64,000 nucleotides of DNA from Apostichopus japonicus. Taxonomy: Eukaryota; Echinodermata; Holothuroidea; Aspidochirotida; Stichopodidae. Position 1 is the stretch's first letter; each line of letters begins with the position of its first letter. This document shows, in pieces, positions 27,754 to 37,958 of the stretch. The notes under the pieces were generated by a model. That model did no database searches. It was not told where the DNA came from and worked only from the letters and a program-made list of their open reading frames with translations. The translations under genes and the position numbers were made by a program. The stretch covers positions 22,713,376-22,777,375 of the forward strand of contig NC_092567.1 of NCBI RefSeq assembly GCF_037975245.1, written 5' to 3'.

Positions 27754-27835
27754 ACTGTTTAGGTTGTATTGCATATATACAGTATATATATATATATATA
27801 TATATATACTGTATATATGCAATACAACCTAAACA

Positions 27836-27837
<2 letters not shown>
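27754..27837. repeat. Perfect 84-bp palindrome
   Basis: The arms (ACTGTTTAGGTTGTATTGCA and onward, and their reverse complement) are perfect, around a central (TA)n block of about 26 bases. It continues into another (TA)n tract up to 27884. Confidence 0.9.
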
Positions 27838-27883
<46 letters not shown>

Positions 27884-27919
27884 GTAAATGAAAATCATAA
27901 TGAGTTGGAAAATCAAGAA

Positions 27920-28060
27920 CAGTGAAAAAAACTTTCAGCCTCCACCGGGATTCGAACCACGGGCCTATATATATATTAATGTACTGTACACTAGACAGTT
28001 GTGTTATATTGCATCTGCCCAGTGGGGAGGGGTCTGTTTATTGTGACAAATCCTCCACAA
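27920..28060 (-). repeat. tRNA-like B-box fragment
   Basis: On the minus strand GGTTCGAATCCCGGTGG (about 27946-27962) matches the T-arm of a tRNA, without a complete tRNA fold. It is most likely a SINE remnant. Confidence 0.4.
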
Positions 28061-28924
28061 TGCAGACAAACCTGTTAAACAGATTAAATGTCATCTGCTC
28101 CTAGAAGCTTTCGAAAATACTTTCCTTTTTCGTTTTATTATTATTTTTTACCTCAATGGCCGCCCATATTGAAAGGGATCTTCCCCGGTATTGCGCAACG
28201 TGTTAAAAGGTTGAAGTTACATAGAGCTACTGTGCACACAAACCTCAATCTGTATAGTTATTACTTTTTTTTGGCGCCTCATTGACTTGCACTGTCGGTA
28301 CAGATTTATGTAAAGGCTTCACTCATTGTGATACTGATAAGTGATAGTACATATTTGATAGGCTATACTATACATGATAAGACAAATGCGTGCATCTTAG
28401 ACGAATGAAAAACAAGTTTGGACTGTACAACACGGCCTTCTCAGTTTCGGAAGACTTAGTAGTAGTACCAGCAGTGTCAGAAAGGTTTGTATTAGTTACA
28501 GTTATTGAATTCCATGCTGTATTTTCTCATATCTAGCTGTATAGGCCTAGTCTAAAGACCTAGGCTAACTCACTGCTATCTTGTATCCATTTCAGAGATT
28601 TCAGCCAGGGAAGAATTGCACCACTTCAACAAACCGCCCTTCCATTCCCTTCCCCATATTTCAACTTCAATCTAAGAATTTAATATAAGCAAAACCTTGC
28701 ATTTATCCCTACTTAATCTTATAGTACTTACAGTATATATATACTATAATTGTCAGCTGTCTTGTACCCTCTACCCCGATCAGAAGTCATGAGCATTTAA
28801 ACACTGGAGGTGTGTTTAACATCTCGATTTCAGCTTGTGAGTCTCTATTCCACAAAGATATAAAAGTTTTTGTCTACACATACAAGTTCATATAGACAAC
28901 TCTCCCAAGGAAAAAAAAAAAGGA

Positions 28925-29195
28925 GTGGCTATTTTTATGACTAGTCGTGACAATAATTTCCGGTTACGCATGCGCAGTTGCTTTAACGTGGCTATTTTAA
29001 CGACCAGGAGTACTATTTTTACGACCAGGAGTAACAATAATTTCCGGTTAGGGTTAGGGTTTAAACTTTGGGGTTAGGGTTACCCCTACTACAGGCGCAG
29101 TTGCTTTATTTACTTACTGTAACTGCACATGAATTCGCCAATGTCGTAAGAATAGTTTATAAATAATTGTTACGACCTGTCATAAGAATAGCCAC
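28925..29195. repeat. Inverted-repeat element with TTAGGG repeats
   Basis: The ends GTGGCTATTTTTATGAC and GTCATAAGAATAGCCAC are imperfect inverted repeats that extend about 35 bases inward. The middle (29040-29085) holds several TTAGGG units. The string ACAATAATTTCCGGTTA occurs twice (about 28950 and 29030). This is a MITE-like element or an insertion containing telomeric repeats, lying 0.8 kb upstream of the second DED exon. Confidence 0.55.
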
Positions 29196-29214
29196 GGCCC
29201 CCCAAAAAAGTGTC

Positions 29215-29295
29215 TATTCTATAATCCCCCGTATTATCCCCCGTAGGACCTCTCGCCAGGTTGACCAGGGTTAAACTCCTTTTGATTTGATAAGT
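29215..29295 (+). repeat. SINE 3' fragment
   Basis: The stretch TTATCCCCCGTAGGACC followed by GGTTAAACTCCTTTT corresponds to the segment near 59690-59740 of the SINE at 59447, without head or tail. Confidence 0.5.
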
Positions 29296-29983
29296 TCATA
29301 TAATTTTAATGGCAGCTATAACAGAGGAAAGGGACGGGAGGGTTGATCTCATTTTTGGCATACAGCTCGGGTCCGAACAGTCTAATATTTTTGTATTTAA
29401 AACTGTCCAGACTGGAACTTGTGGAATAAGTTTTAACCCTGTGAAGTTTTATCTTGTAACATGGTGGGTTGAACTTTGAGTTTTGCGATGAAGGAAGTGT
29501 AATTACAAACAACATTTTCCACGCTGAGGTGTAGGCTATCATACCTTACACATTGTTAGTATTTAATGTTATATTGTGAATTTATAACTTGAATTAAAGT
29601 TTAATATTTGACAATATTTCTGTGTACATAATAGCTAACATGTTGAGAAAATGAGGAAAGCATCATGAGTTGAAATTGTTTTACATATCTTGAAAAGAAG
29701 AGAAAGTTCACAGTGTTTTGTGTGATTTGTTTTTTTCATTAGGGGATGCTTTTTACAAGTGATTGAATCATTATGCTATTTAACTGTTAATCTATTTAAT
29801 CTGTCACTGCATATAGAGGAACGAAAAAGAAAGAAAAAACTATAGCAAACTTTTTGTGATTCTTCTTGTTCTTTTAGGTTGAAGTTGTGGCTAGCCTAGA
29901 AGATAGCCATTGATCTATTGATCCATTGATAGCTCAGAAGATAACCATTGATAACCAATTAAATTGGCTAAACTGAAAACACC

Positions 29984-30266
29984 ATGTCTACAAGGGAACA
30001 TAGAGTTATGATGATACACTTATCCAATGATATCACAAAGGAAAGTGCCTTGAAAATTGCTAAGGCATACGGTCTGCCGGCATCGATAGAAGATGGGATT
30101 TATAATGACAGAAGCCCTGGACTAGGCCTTATGACTGCCCTTGAACAGAGATTGAAAGTATCACATGAATTAGATATTCTGAATGAGTTCTGTCAGACTT
30201 TGTATGATCTGGATCTGAATAAGTTGGCAGACAGGATCAAGAATACTTACCCACAATTAACTGCAA
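29984..30266 (+). CDS. FADD: FADD-like adaptor, exon 1 (death effector domain)
   Basis: This exon encodes 94 residues forming the N-terminal DED of a FADD-like adaptor. In known animals FADD bridges death receptors to caspase-8-type proteases through a DED, and in insects acts in the IMD immune pathway. The start ATG has context AACACCATGT; a 5'UTR exon begins at 29878 after a TTGTTCTTTTAG acceptor. Motifs visible are EHR (residues 5-7), AYGLPA (about 28-33), SPGLGLMTALEQR (about 44-56) and a DLDLNKLADRI helix near the end that resembles the DED C-terminal helix. The donor GCAA|GTAAGT is near-consensus, phase 1, and joins the death-domain exon at 32545, giving a 200-residue protein against 208 for human FADD. 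A foldback repeat begins about 15-32 bases after the donor. Confidence 0.85.
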
Positions 30267-30280
30267 GTAAGTATTATACA

Positions 30281-30434
30281 ATAAATGAATGGTTATGTGT
30301 GCAATAGTGCAATATTTCATGAGTTGAAAGATGTAACTTGTTCCATTCAACGAGGCGCAGCCGAGTTGAATGGAACAAGTTACATCTTTCAACGAATGAA
30401 ATATTTGCACTATTGCACGAATGGAAACCATTCG
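30281..30434. repeat. Foldback (hairpin) element beside the FADD exon 1 donor
   Basis: Two arms of about 53 bases (30299-30351 and 30365-30418) are reverse complements except for one single-base indel and two mismatches, separated by a GC-rich loop of about 13 bases (GAGGCGCAGCCGA). Weaker complementarity extends outward to 30281 and 30434. In a transcript this would fold into a very long stable hairpin directly after the exon 1 donor. It looks like a palindromic MITE; the arms show little decay, so it is probably recent. Confidence 0.85.
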
Positions 30435-31269
30435 TTATTTGTTTTATACAAGACCTTCAGAATTGGATATTTGTATTATAGATGGGTAAAATGCACTCAT
30501 GCAACAGATTGGTTTGAACAGACAGGTTTCGCTGCTCTCTTACCATTGAAAAAAGTGCTACCAAAAAAATATAACCCATGGTTCTATGTCATAGAGTGGA
30601 ATAGAGGGGATTTTGCATGCAATCAACAAGCAATTGACCAATCAAATGACCAGAATACAATTAGGTGTTGTATAAATTTCAATAATCAATATAAATGAAT
30701 CATGGATAAACTTGTATGTCAGCAATGTAATTGCCAGATAATTTTGAGTTTTGTCAGAGGAAGAATGAGGAGGATCGGGAGGGGCAGAATGGTGTTTAGA
30801 TGGTTCCACCTTCCTCGAAACACTCTCACCCAGTCATAAATATTAAATTATTCTTGGAGATGGTCATTTTAAGTAGTGATGGTTCTTGAAAGGAATGTAC
30901 AAACAAGTGCGTGTGTTTGTGATGCATGGACTTTGGAAGGAAAACCGTCCCAACCACTTGAATTTGTACGTGGATGCAACATGGAATGGAGTGCCACTAG
31001 AGAGCAGAGGTCACCAGTCAAGGTCAAAATCTAAATAAAAATAATAACTTGAGTTTTATGCCTGCAGTGTGCGGGGATCATCAGACAACTGGACGTAAAC
31101 ATTCGTGTTATGTGACCTTAACATGTTATTTCTTCCAAGCATGGTCGGGCAGTTTGTTGCCATGGCGACACTTTGAGATGAGCCCTGTTTTTTTCTTGTT
31201 TACACTGTCCTTGGTACATAACATTGCCGACTTTTCTTCTACGCAGAGGTTGCACTGGCTTCATTCAGG

Positions 31270-32333
31270 CAGTGGCGGCGGAACCGGGGGGGGCTTGGGG
31301 GGGCTCAGCCCCCAATGCAAAAGTTGAGGGGGCAAATGCATGATAAGCCCCCCCAATATTTTCCAAAGCTCCGAAACGTGCATCTGCCAATTTTTCAATG
31401 CATACTTGTCGATCTGTCCGATGCACACGTATACTATACAGGTGTAATAAGTTTAGTAATTGCTGGAGGACCCTCGGCCCGTCCCCTGGCTATAGACCAC
31501 ATTGTCACCCCAACCGCGTCTTCACGCCCCGTGAAAAGTGGAAGCAGTGAGTGTGAGTACCGGTAAGTGTAACACAACTTGTCTTAGGCCAATGACTTGC
31601 CTCATTTCAGCCAGTTCTCCAACATCCCCTTACTTAGTGGCGGAGCGTCCATATATAGTCAAGGGTGGATGCCCCCCCCCCCTGATGGACACATATGGAC
31701 TGCTTTCAGCTTTTCACTACTTTTTACTTATTCGCGATTATTGACTATTTTATTGCGCTCTCATAATACCTATTGACATTTGTCATATTCTGTTGGTGTA
31801 ATTTCCGACAAAATGGTGACGACACCTATTTATTTTCCGTTTATCTGCAAATTAGCAGGCCCGGAAAGGGTCATTTCCTGCAATCTAGGGAGTATCTTTA
31901 CTCAAAAATTTTCTGTACGCTCCGCGCAAACCTGTGGTGGCGCTCCGCTTAGTGTCGAAAGCGCCCCTACAGACCATTCTTGCCCCCCTGACCAATACCC
32001 CTAGCTCTGCCACTGCCCTTACTATACTCAAAAACGTCTTTGCGAGTACACTACGAGTAATAGCTACTCTCTTGAAACACCATCGAATACACAAATTACA
32101 ATGTTTTTACAGACTTTTACGTGCAATCTGAGAAATTGCAGGCTTGAGACCCATATTTTAGGGCTAGGTATTCGCAACATAAAACATTTGGGAAATGCCG
32201 TTTCCGGCCATCTGGGGGTTTGAAAAAACCCAAAATTTTCTTGTACACTCCGCGCCAACTGATGGTGGCGCTCCGCTTAGATAGTCTCCACACATTAGCC
32301 CCCCCAAATAAATTTTCCGTTCCGCCGCGCCTG
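31270..32333. mobile_element. hAT-like non-autonomous element A1, with perfect 8-bp target duplication
   Basis: The ends are CAGTGGCGGCGGAAC on the left and, read inward from the right, CAGGCGCGGCGGAAC. They are flanked by identical 8-mers CATTCAGG at 31262-31269 and 32334-32341. An 8-bp duplication with CA-starting inverted ends is typical of the hAT superfamily. It is interrupted by element B1 (31635-32015); without it the element is about 675 bp, close to copy A2 at 60139. It contains no transposase frame. Confidence 0.88.
31635..32015. mobile_element. hAT-like element B1, nested inside A1
   Basis: The ends are TAGTGGCGGAGC (first base changed from C) and GCTCTGCCACTG, flanked by perfect 8-mers CCCTTACT at 31627-31634 and 32016-32023. 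The body is the reverse complement of copy B2 at 56941 almost throughout, including the C-rich run after the left end. It is 381 bp, non-coding, and younger than its host element A1. Confidence 0.88.
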
Positions 32334-32544
32334 CATTCAGGTTCCTTTTTCGGAGGGGGAATTAGCCACATTATATGCTGGGAGATAGTTAAGGAATCGA
32401 ACACGCTGCACAAATGTGAATCGGGCCAGTGCAACCTCTGCGAGTGATATTTGCAATACTAGTAGAATTAGAACTCACCTTGACAGGAGTATGAAGTATG
32501 ATATGTACAGTAATTTTTTTGTTTTTGTTTCCGTGTTTATTTAG

Positions 32545-32864
32545 GACCACCTGCTCCTCAGGTGACAACCAACACGGACGTCAGCGATGCGACGCTCTCA
32601 GAATTATCTGGTTACATCGGAGCAGAATGGAAACAAATTGCTCTGGGTGGTCTTAAGCTTAAAAGGTATGAATTGGATCAGATTGAAGAAGATAACAATC
32701 GTAGTAAGGATAAAATCTATGCAAGTTTTGCTCTATGGAGGAAGAAAAACCATGGAAAGGCTAGTCCAAAAGAACTCTTAGCTTTGTTGCAGAAACAAGA
32801 TGATCTGGATCAAGATGCGATTGAAATATTGGAGAAAGAGGTGAACCGGGGTGAGAGAAGATGA
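32545..32864 (+). CDS. FADD: FADD-like adaptor, exon 2 (death domain, C-terminus)
   Basis: The acceptor GTTTATTTAG precedes this exon; its first two bases complete the codon left by exon 1. After a short PPAP-containing linker (about residues 96-110) comes a death domain (about 110-190). Its motifs are LSELSGYIGAEWKQIA (helix 1-2, with the conserved Trp), LKRYELDQIEED (helix 3) and IYASFALWRKKN (helix 4-5, conserved Trp), then SPKELLALLQ and an acidic or basic tail ending GERR before TGA at 32862-32864. The DED-DD order, the two-exon layout and the length match FADD. The DD would bind death receptors or adaptors of the MyD88/IMD kind; the partner cannot be told from sequence. A hAT-like element starts 275 bases after the stop, so the 3'UTR is probably short or includes the element. 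Confidence 0.87.
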
Positions 32865-33139
32865 ATGTGAGGAGTCCTTCCATTTGATAAAATAATGATC
32901 TACAGGTGATGCTTTTTGAATCATGAAAAAGGCTGGGAGAACTTTCCGATATTTTATCTTTTACTCCAGATTACTGTCAAGTAATATTAGATAACATGGC
33001 TACTTGGCTAGCCCCTGACCAAGGCTTTTAAAAATATGATACCAGAACAAGATTTTGCTTGGATATTAACCAGAACAGTTGTGGCAACATTTACTAGCAC
33101 TCAAATTCTACTTCTTCTAGCACTCAATAAGGTTATATC

Positions 33140-34630
33140 CAGTGTTCGATTTTTCGGTATCGCATCGCAAAATGCGATCCAAAACGACAAACTTGCGAGA
33201 CGTTTCCAAATCAGCATCGCACATTGTGCCGATTTGTGCGATACAAATTTCTAGTCAGATTTGGGAGCAAACACTCAAACCTTAACTTACGAACTGTCGA
33301 TCACAATGTAGAAGTTATAATTTATTGAGTTTATACTCAATGTACAACTTATTCACTTGACCGTATAGCGAAAAAAAAAACCTGAAAAAATATTATCCTA
33401 CCATAGTTAAGTGTAAAGCAAATAGCCTAACCACCTCGGCGGTTACGGATCTCACGTAACTAAACTCCCTGGCAACGTGCCAAAAAATGTTAACAAACAG
33501 GTGTTACACAGGGGATGAGCTTACAGTTGTTGGGAAGGTACCTGGGCAAATTCACAGCACATGTACCGTGGTACAGTAGTTGGGTATAGGGTTAAACACT
33601 GCAGTTGTAAAAATGTACGCATAGTGCACGCTATTCATTGTTAGGCAGTCTAGAAACGGGGCTTTGCTGAACGTTGTTTGTTTCATAATATCGGAAGTTT
33701 TGTAAGTTGCACTTTTTAAAGATTGAAATACAGATTAAATCTCTTTTCATTTTATACGATAATATAGCTACTTTAACTTGTCATTTTAAAATTTTCATCA
33801 GTTTCGTGACAATTTAAATAAAAAAGTTGTCAGTATTTTGCATCCTCAACTGCGAATTTTTTCCTCGCCAGACATCGCAAAAAATGACAATTTTCGGGGG
33901 CTTTCTCCCCCAGGATCCCCACGAGGGGTTCTACCCCATAACCCCACCATAGCCCTAAGACGGGCCCCTGGACACCACGCCTTTATGCTCGCGGGAAATT
34001 GAACAAGGTTTTCCAACACTGCTGAACTGTGCAGTTACTGTATGCATCATGTTCAAGGTTTTCACGGAGGCCTTTGAGGAAATGAATGGTTAGTACAGTG
34101 TATATATGCTGCACTAATGCTGTTTGTAGGCCAAGGTTCACGAAGGTCATTGGTTATATTCGCGCGCCGTAGACGTGTTTTTAGATGTTACGGAGAGTCA
34201 GGTTTCCATGGATATTAATCGAAATGAATCTGAGTTTAACTGACGCTAAAGAAATGGATCGTCTTGGGCAGATTAACAAATCATTGCAAGTATAAATAAG
34301 TACAGGTAGCTCTGCTGTTAAAAAGAAAAGTTCAATATCGGTTTGCTGTTATCGGCAATTAGGCACAATTTTACCGATACCGATATGCTGCCGATATTGC
34401 AAATATCGGCCGATACCGATATTGAAAACGATTATCGTAGCAACACTAGTATAAATATAATAATAAACAAACATTTTCTAGTTAATACATTGATCGCCAA
34501 CATTTGGTCCGTTTTGTGGTAATTTCAAAACTGCTATTCAATATTGGGGAACTGCTATGCAACAAAAATATTGTATAGCAATTGTCGAAATTTGTTGCTA
34601 TGCAATTTTTTGGCCATAAGTCGAACACTG
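33140..34630. mobile_element. hAT-like element D, with perfect 8-bp target duplication
   Basis: The terminal inverted ends are CAGTGTTCGA and TCGAACACTG, flanked by identical 8-mers GTTATATC at 33132-33139 and 34631-34638. It is 1.49 kb with no recognisable transposase, so it is non-autonomous. The middle includes GC-rich repeats and several copies of a CGATATTG-like string near 34330-34430. It lies just downstream of the FADD-like stop codon. Confidence 0.85.
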
Positions 34631-34719
34631 GTTATATCGTGTGTGCTATTAGGCAATGGTTTTGGTTACGATGCTGAAGACTCAGTAACCTTTGCGACCG
34701 AGCTGGTGGTGTGTGCAGG

Positions 34720-35340
34720 TGCGACAGCTGATAAACACGATATCTCAAGAAGCACGAGTTGAGTCAATGTCATGCTTGGTAGGTAGATGCCCCATTATGT
34801 GTAGATGTTCCTCCTCATGTTTGTGGTTCCCATCTCCTGCATATTGATGAGTGGGCGGGACTTAATGTTAAATGATTTTAATGGCAATAACTCCTCAACA
34901 GTATGTCTAATGTACTTGGTATGGAGTGATGTAACTACATAGTAAGTATATATGCTATTTTTAACCGGTGCTGTGGTCGAGTGGATAAATATGGTGGCAT
35001 TTGAAGTAGAACCTTCACGATGTAAACATAAATAGCAGCTTTCGATATGCCAGCGTTTCATGTGACTCCAAAAAAATGACATCTTTGTTGAACTTCATTG
35101 TAGATCCACCTCGGTGAGTACAAGAACCCCAGTGAAATTGGTAGAGGTCAAAGGTCATTTGGGGTCAACAGAGATAACACAAAACATGATGTTTTGTTGT
35201 TCATACATGGTAGGTAGCCTACCCCCTTCACTCTCCCCCACCTTCGTGAGTGTAATGATCCAGTTGAAACTGGTAGATGCCAAAGGACGTTTCAGGTCAA
35301 TGGAGCGCAAAGTCTGAAAACCACATGAATATGATTACTC
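34720..35340. repeat. Dispersed AGGTCA-rich repeat with a tRNA-like fragment
   Basis: Degenerate repeat text like that at 23.3 and 39.2 kb surrounds a short tRNA-like A-box fragment (TGGTCGAGTGGATAAAT, about 34975-34990). A perfect direct repeat AGGTCAAAGGTCA occurs at 35145-35157. No gene is seen. Confidence 0.5.
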
Positions 35341-35675
35341 TTAAAGTCTCAATGTGTGTTTGCTAAATTTTAACTTCGACTTTCCAGCTTACTGCCCTGA
35401 AAGCTCAGTGAAAATAGCATCGTTCCTTGCAATTTTAGTATTAATAATCATTTTTTTTATTGAGTTATCTGTCGTTAAACCTTTTCAGCTGGAGAAAATT
35501 CGCCAGATTTTTTAACGAGTCTGTAGATTCTACAAACTTGAATCAAAATTTGCAAGCCCCGCCCAACAGATCATGCGCCAATCAAATATCTCTGTTTTGT
35601 TTACGAACGTTTACGCCTGTTTGCTAGCCTGTGTTAGGTCCATATTTGAATAGTATCTTAATTTCAGTCTTACCG

Positions 35676-35890
35676 ATGCAGCGTGCGAAAAAGTGTCATT
35701 TCCTTCCATTGCAAGGAATAAACAGATGTTTTCAGACGTTTCCTCCGTGGAATTGGGTCAAAAATATGGACGATACGAGTATATGTAGGTTACATTTGTG
35801 TAATGAACATGCTGATATGGGCGGTCGCAGTGATTTTACGGTTAATCGTTTGCGCCACAAGGGTAACCGAAAATTCATTTCTTTCTTTAA
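35676..35890 (+). pseudogene. Remnant of a BED-like zinc finger
   Basis: The frame shows FPPWNWVKNMDD, then a Cys pair (ICRLHLC) and a HADMGGRSDFTVNRLR stretch. This resembles the Cys-x(2)-Cys ... HGGxxDxxxH pattern of BED-type fingers in hAT-derived transposases. The Cys spacing is expanded and the terminal His pair is imperfect, so it is probably decayed. The call rests on pattern memory alone. Confidence 0.35.
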
Positions 35891-36413
35891 ATTGCGACAG
35901 CTTATCTCAATTAAACCCACCTGGTCAGAGTGCATTTAGAATAAGAAACATTGAATCTGCTTCGGAAGTTTGTTTTCCGAAATTCATTGGCGAACACACA
36001 TTGAGACATTAAAGTAAGGGTTTGAGGGAACTTGGGAAGCCATACTTCGTACATATGATGCACCTTATTGAGTACACAATCCCTATTCGTTCTGTGAAGG
36101 TCAAAGTTCAAAAGAGGTCATAGTCTTAGGATTTTGTAAGCATGCACCCGATAACCCAACACGGTTCATCCTGGGTTAAGATATTATGTCTCAAAACCTT
36201 ATACACATGATAACCTCAAAAGTAGAGCTTAGATGATCAACTTGTTACAAACATTAGGATCAGTGTTGGTCGTCAGATATGAATCTTGTTTGCAGTGTTA
36301 CTGTTTAATGTTCATTCATACAAAATATGGCAAGGAGTCACTTCCTTGTCAACCAACTTTCTGCTTATGTATAATCATGTATGTATGCATGTATGTATGT
36401 CTGTATTTATATT

Positions 36414-36632
36414 AGATCCTCCTGCAAGCAGGAACTCGCGAAGAAGCCTCACTGGCTTATCAAAGCCACAAGCTGACCGAAGTCAGTCTCTTAGATTCAT
36501 ATCTAACGTCCATGATTATGAATTGTCAACAACTCTGTAACTGGACAACCTACATTAATCTAGGAGTGACTCGAACTCGGGACCTTATGATTGCAAGGCA
36601 CCGGCGTTAACCACTGAGCTAACAATCCTATA
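36414..36632 (-). mobile_element. tRNA-derived SINE (second family), minus strand
   Basis: Read on the minus strand, GTTAGCTCAGTGGTTAACG (A-box region) and GAGTTCGAGTCAC (B box) form a tRNA-like head. The body ends at the string TCCTGCTTGCAGGAGGATC. A second copy lies on the plus strand at about 19650-19880. Confidence 0.7.
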
Positions 36633-36904
36633 AAACTATAAAAACTCCCATGTAAACCAGAGACTGTCACACACACACCCCAGTCTCTCTTTTAAAAACC
36701 TGACAAAAGGTTGTAAGACCACACCAAATGCATGTATATAATTTGCATTCAATTATTTTCTCCATCAAGAAATGTCCTCTATTAATAATTAAATGGTTTT
36801 ATAATTACTATTAAAACAAACTCTTCTGTCTTTATGGAACTATGTCATAGTTTTGCTAGTATTGTTACATTGCTATCACTATGTAATAACAAAATGTACA
36901 TCTC

Positions 36905-37165
36905 TTCACCCAGGTGTATAAATGGGGACTTGCGAGGTGACTTGTAAATATAGTTGGGTGCGCCGGTTTGTGGCTGCATACAATGGGAAGTCCCCCATGG
37001 GACACGTGGCTGTGGTGCACTGTGGTTCCCCAGGAGAGATTGTTTGAATTGTGCACAGTGTGTGTAGGTGCGACAAGTTACCAATGACCAGGGTTAAGTA
37101 CAGCGCGGCGAGACTTTATTGTAAGTTGCGCTATATAAGAACTGTTAATTATTATTATTATTAAT
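36905..37165 (+). mobile_element. 5'-truncated SINE (third family)
   Basis: The CACCCAGGTGTATAAATGG body, ACTTGTAAATATAGTTG, and GCGCTATATAAGA tail match the full copy at 61532. The tRNA head is missing. It ends in a TTATTATTATTA tail, the usual SINE tail microsatellite. Confidence 0.75.
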
Positions 37166-37958
37166 TATTATTATTATTATCATTAATGGCAGAAATAAAC
37201 GAAACAAAATGAATGCTAAAATTGTAGACACATCTCCTTCTCCACCTCCACCTTCTCTTCCATAGAATTTACCGCCAATATCACCAAGAACAAGATTCAA
37301 CAAAATTTTAATTTCAAAGATGCTTTAATGCTTTCTACCCTTTAATTTTTGAAAAATTTCTATTGAAATCTCCGGGATCAAGTCCCGCTAGTACCTGGCC
37401 GACGTATTCCACTATTAAAAGAGGGCGTTTTCAACCTCTGTATTGTATGTGTTTAGAACCTCATACAGTTGTTGTACTAGATGTTGTATGGAATGGTGTT
37501 GCCCGTCTTGTACATAGTCAAGAACAGCTATTTTTTATTCCTGTTTTTTTCCTTCTTGGTGACTAGTATTTTGTTATAGTAAGTTCAACAATTTCAGAGT
37601 AATAGTACAGTATTTTTTTTTTTTTTTAACTTTTGGTGTCGGGCGTGGAGTATATTCTCTCCTTTTTTTGGAGTCGGACATTTACAATAGTATTTTCTCT
37701 TTTTTTTGCCTTTCTTTCCCCTTCCCCTTTGAGAAACCGTTAAAGGTATTTAAGTTTGCAAAATGATGCTTTTGCATGTTTTTTTTTCTTCTTCCAGTTT
37801 GAAATTGTTTCCCCCCCCCCCCAGGGCAGCAACCAGGGCAGCAAAGAACAGATCAGAATTGTACCTTGGTAGTTTGACCCTTAAACTTCCGTATAGGCTA
37901 CCATCAGATCGGAACAAAGTTTAAGCAGAGTCTTGTTCTTTTCCTTTTTGGTTACTTG

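Larger units (their letters stand above)
30267..32544 (+). other. FADD-like intron 1, crowded with mobile elements
   Basis: This 2.28-kb intron carries a foldback element at 30281-30434 and two nested hAT-like elements (31270-32333, with 31635-32015 inside). The remaining 30440-31260 is unique-looking AT-rich sequence in which I see no exon. Open frames in this intron come from the repeats. Confidence 0.7.

Noticed and set aside
30285..30698. 137-residue frame downstream of DED-B
   Set aside because: It runs through the foldback element and intron; the donor at 30266 and the in-phase DD exon explain the gene.
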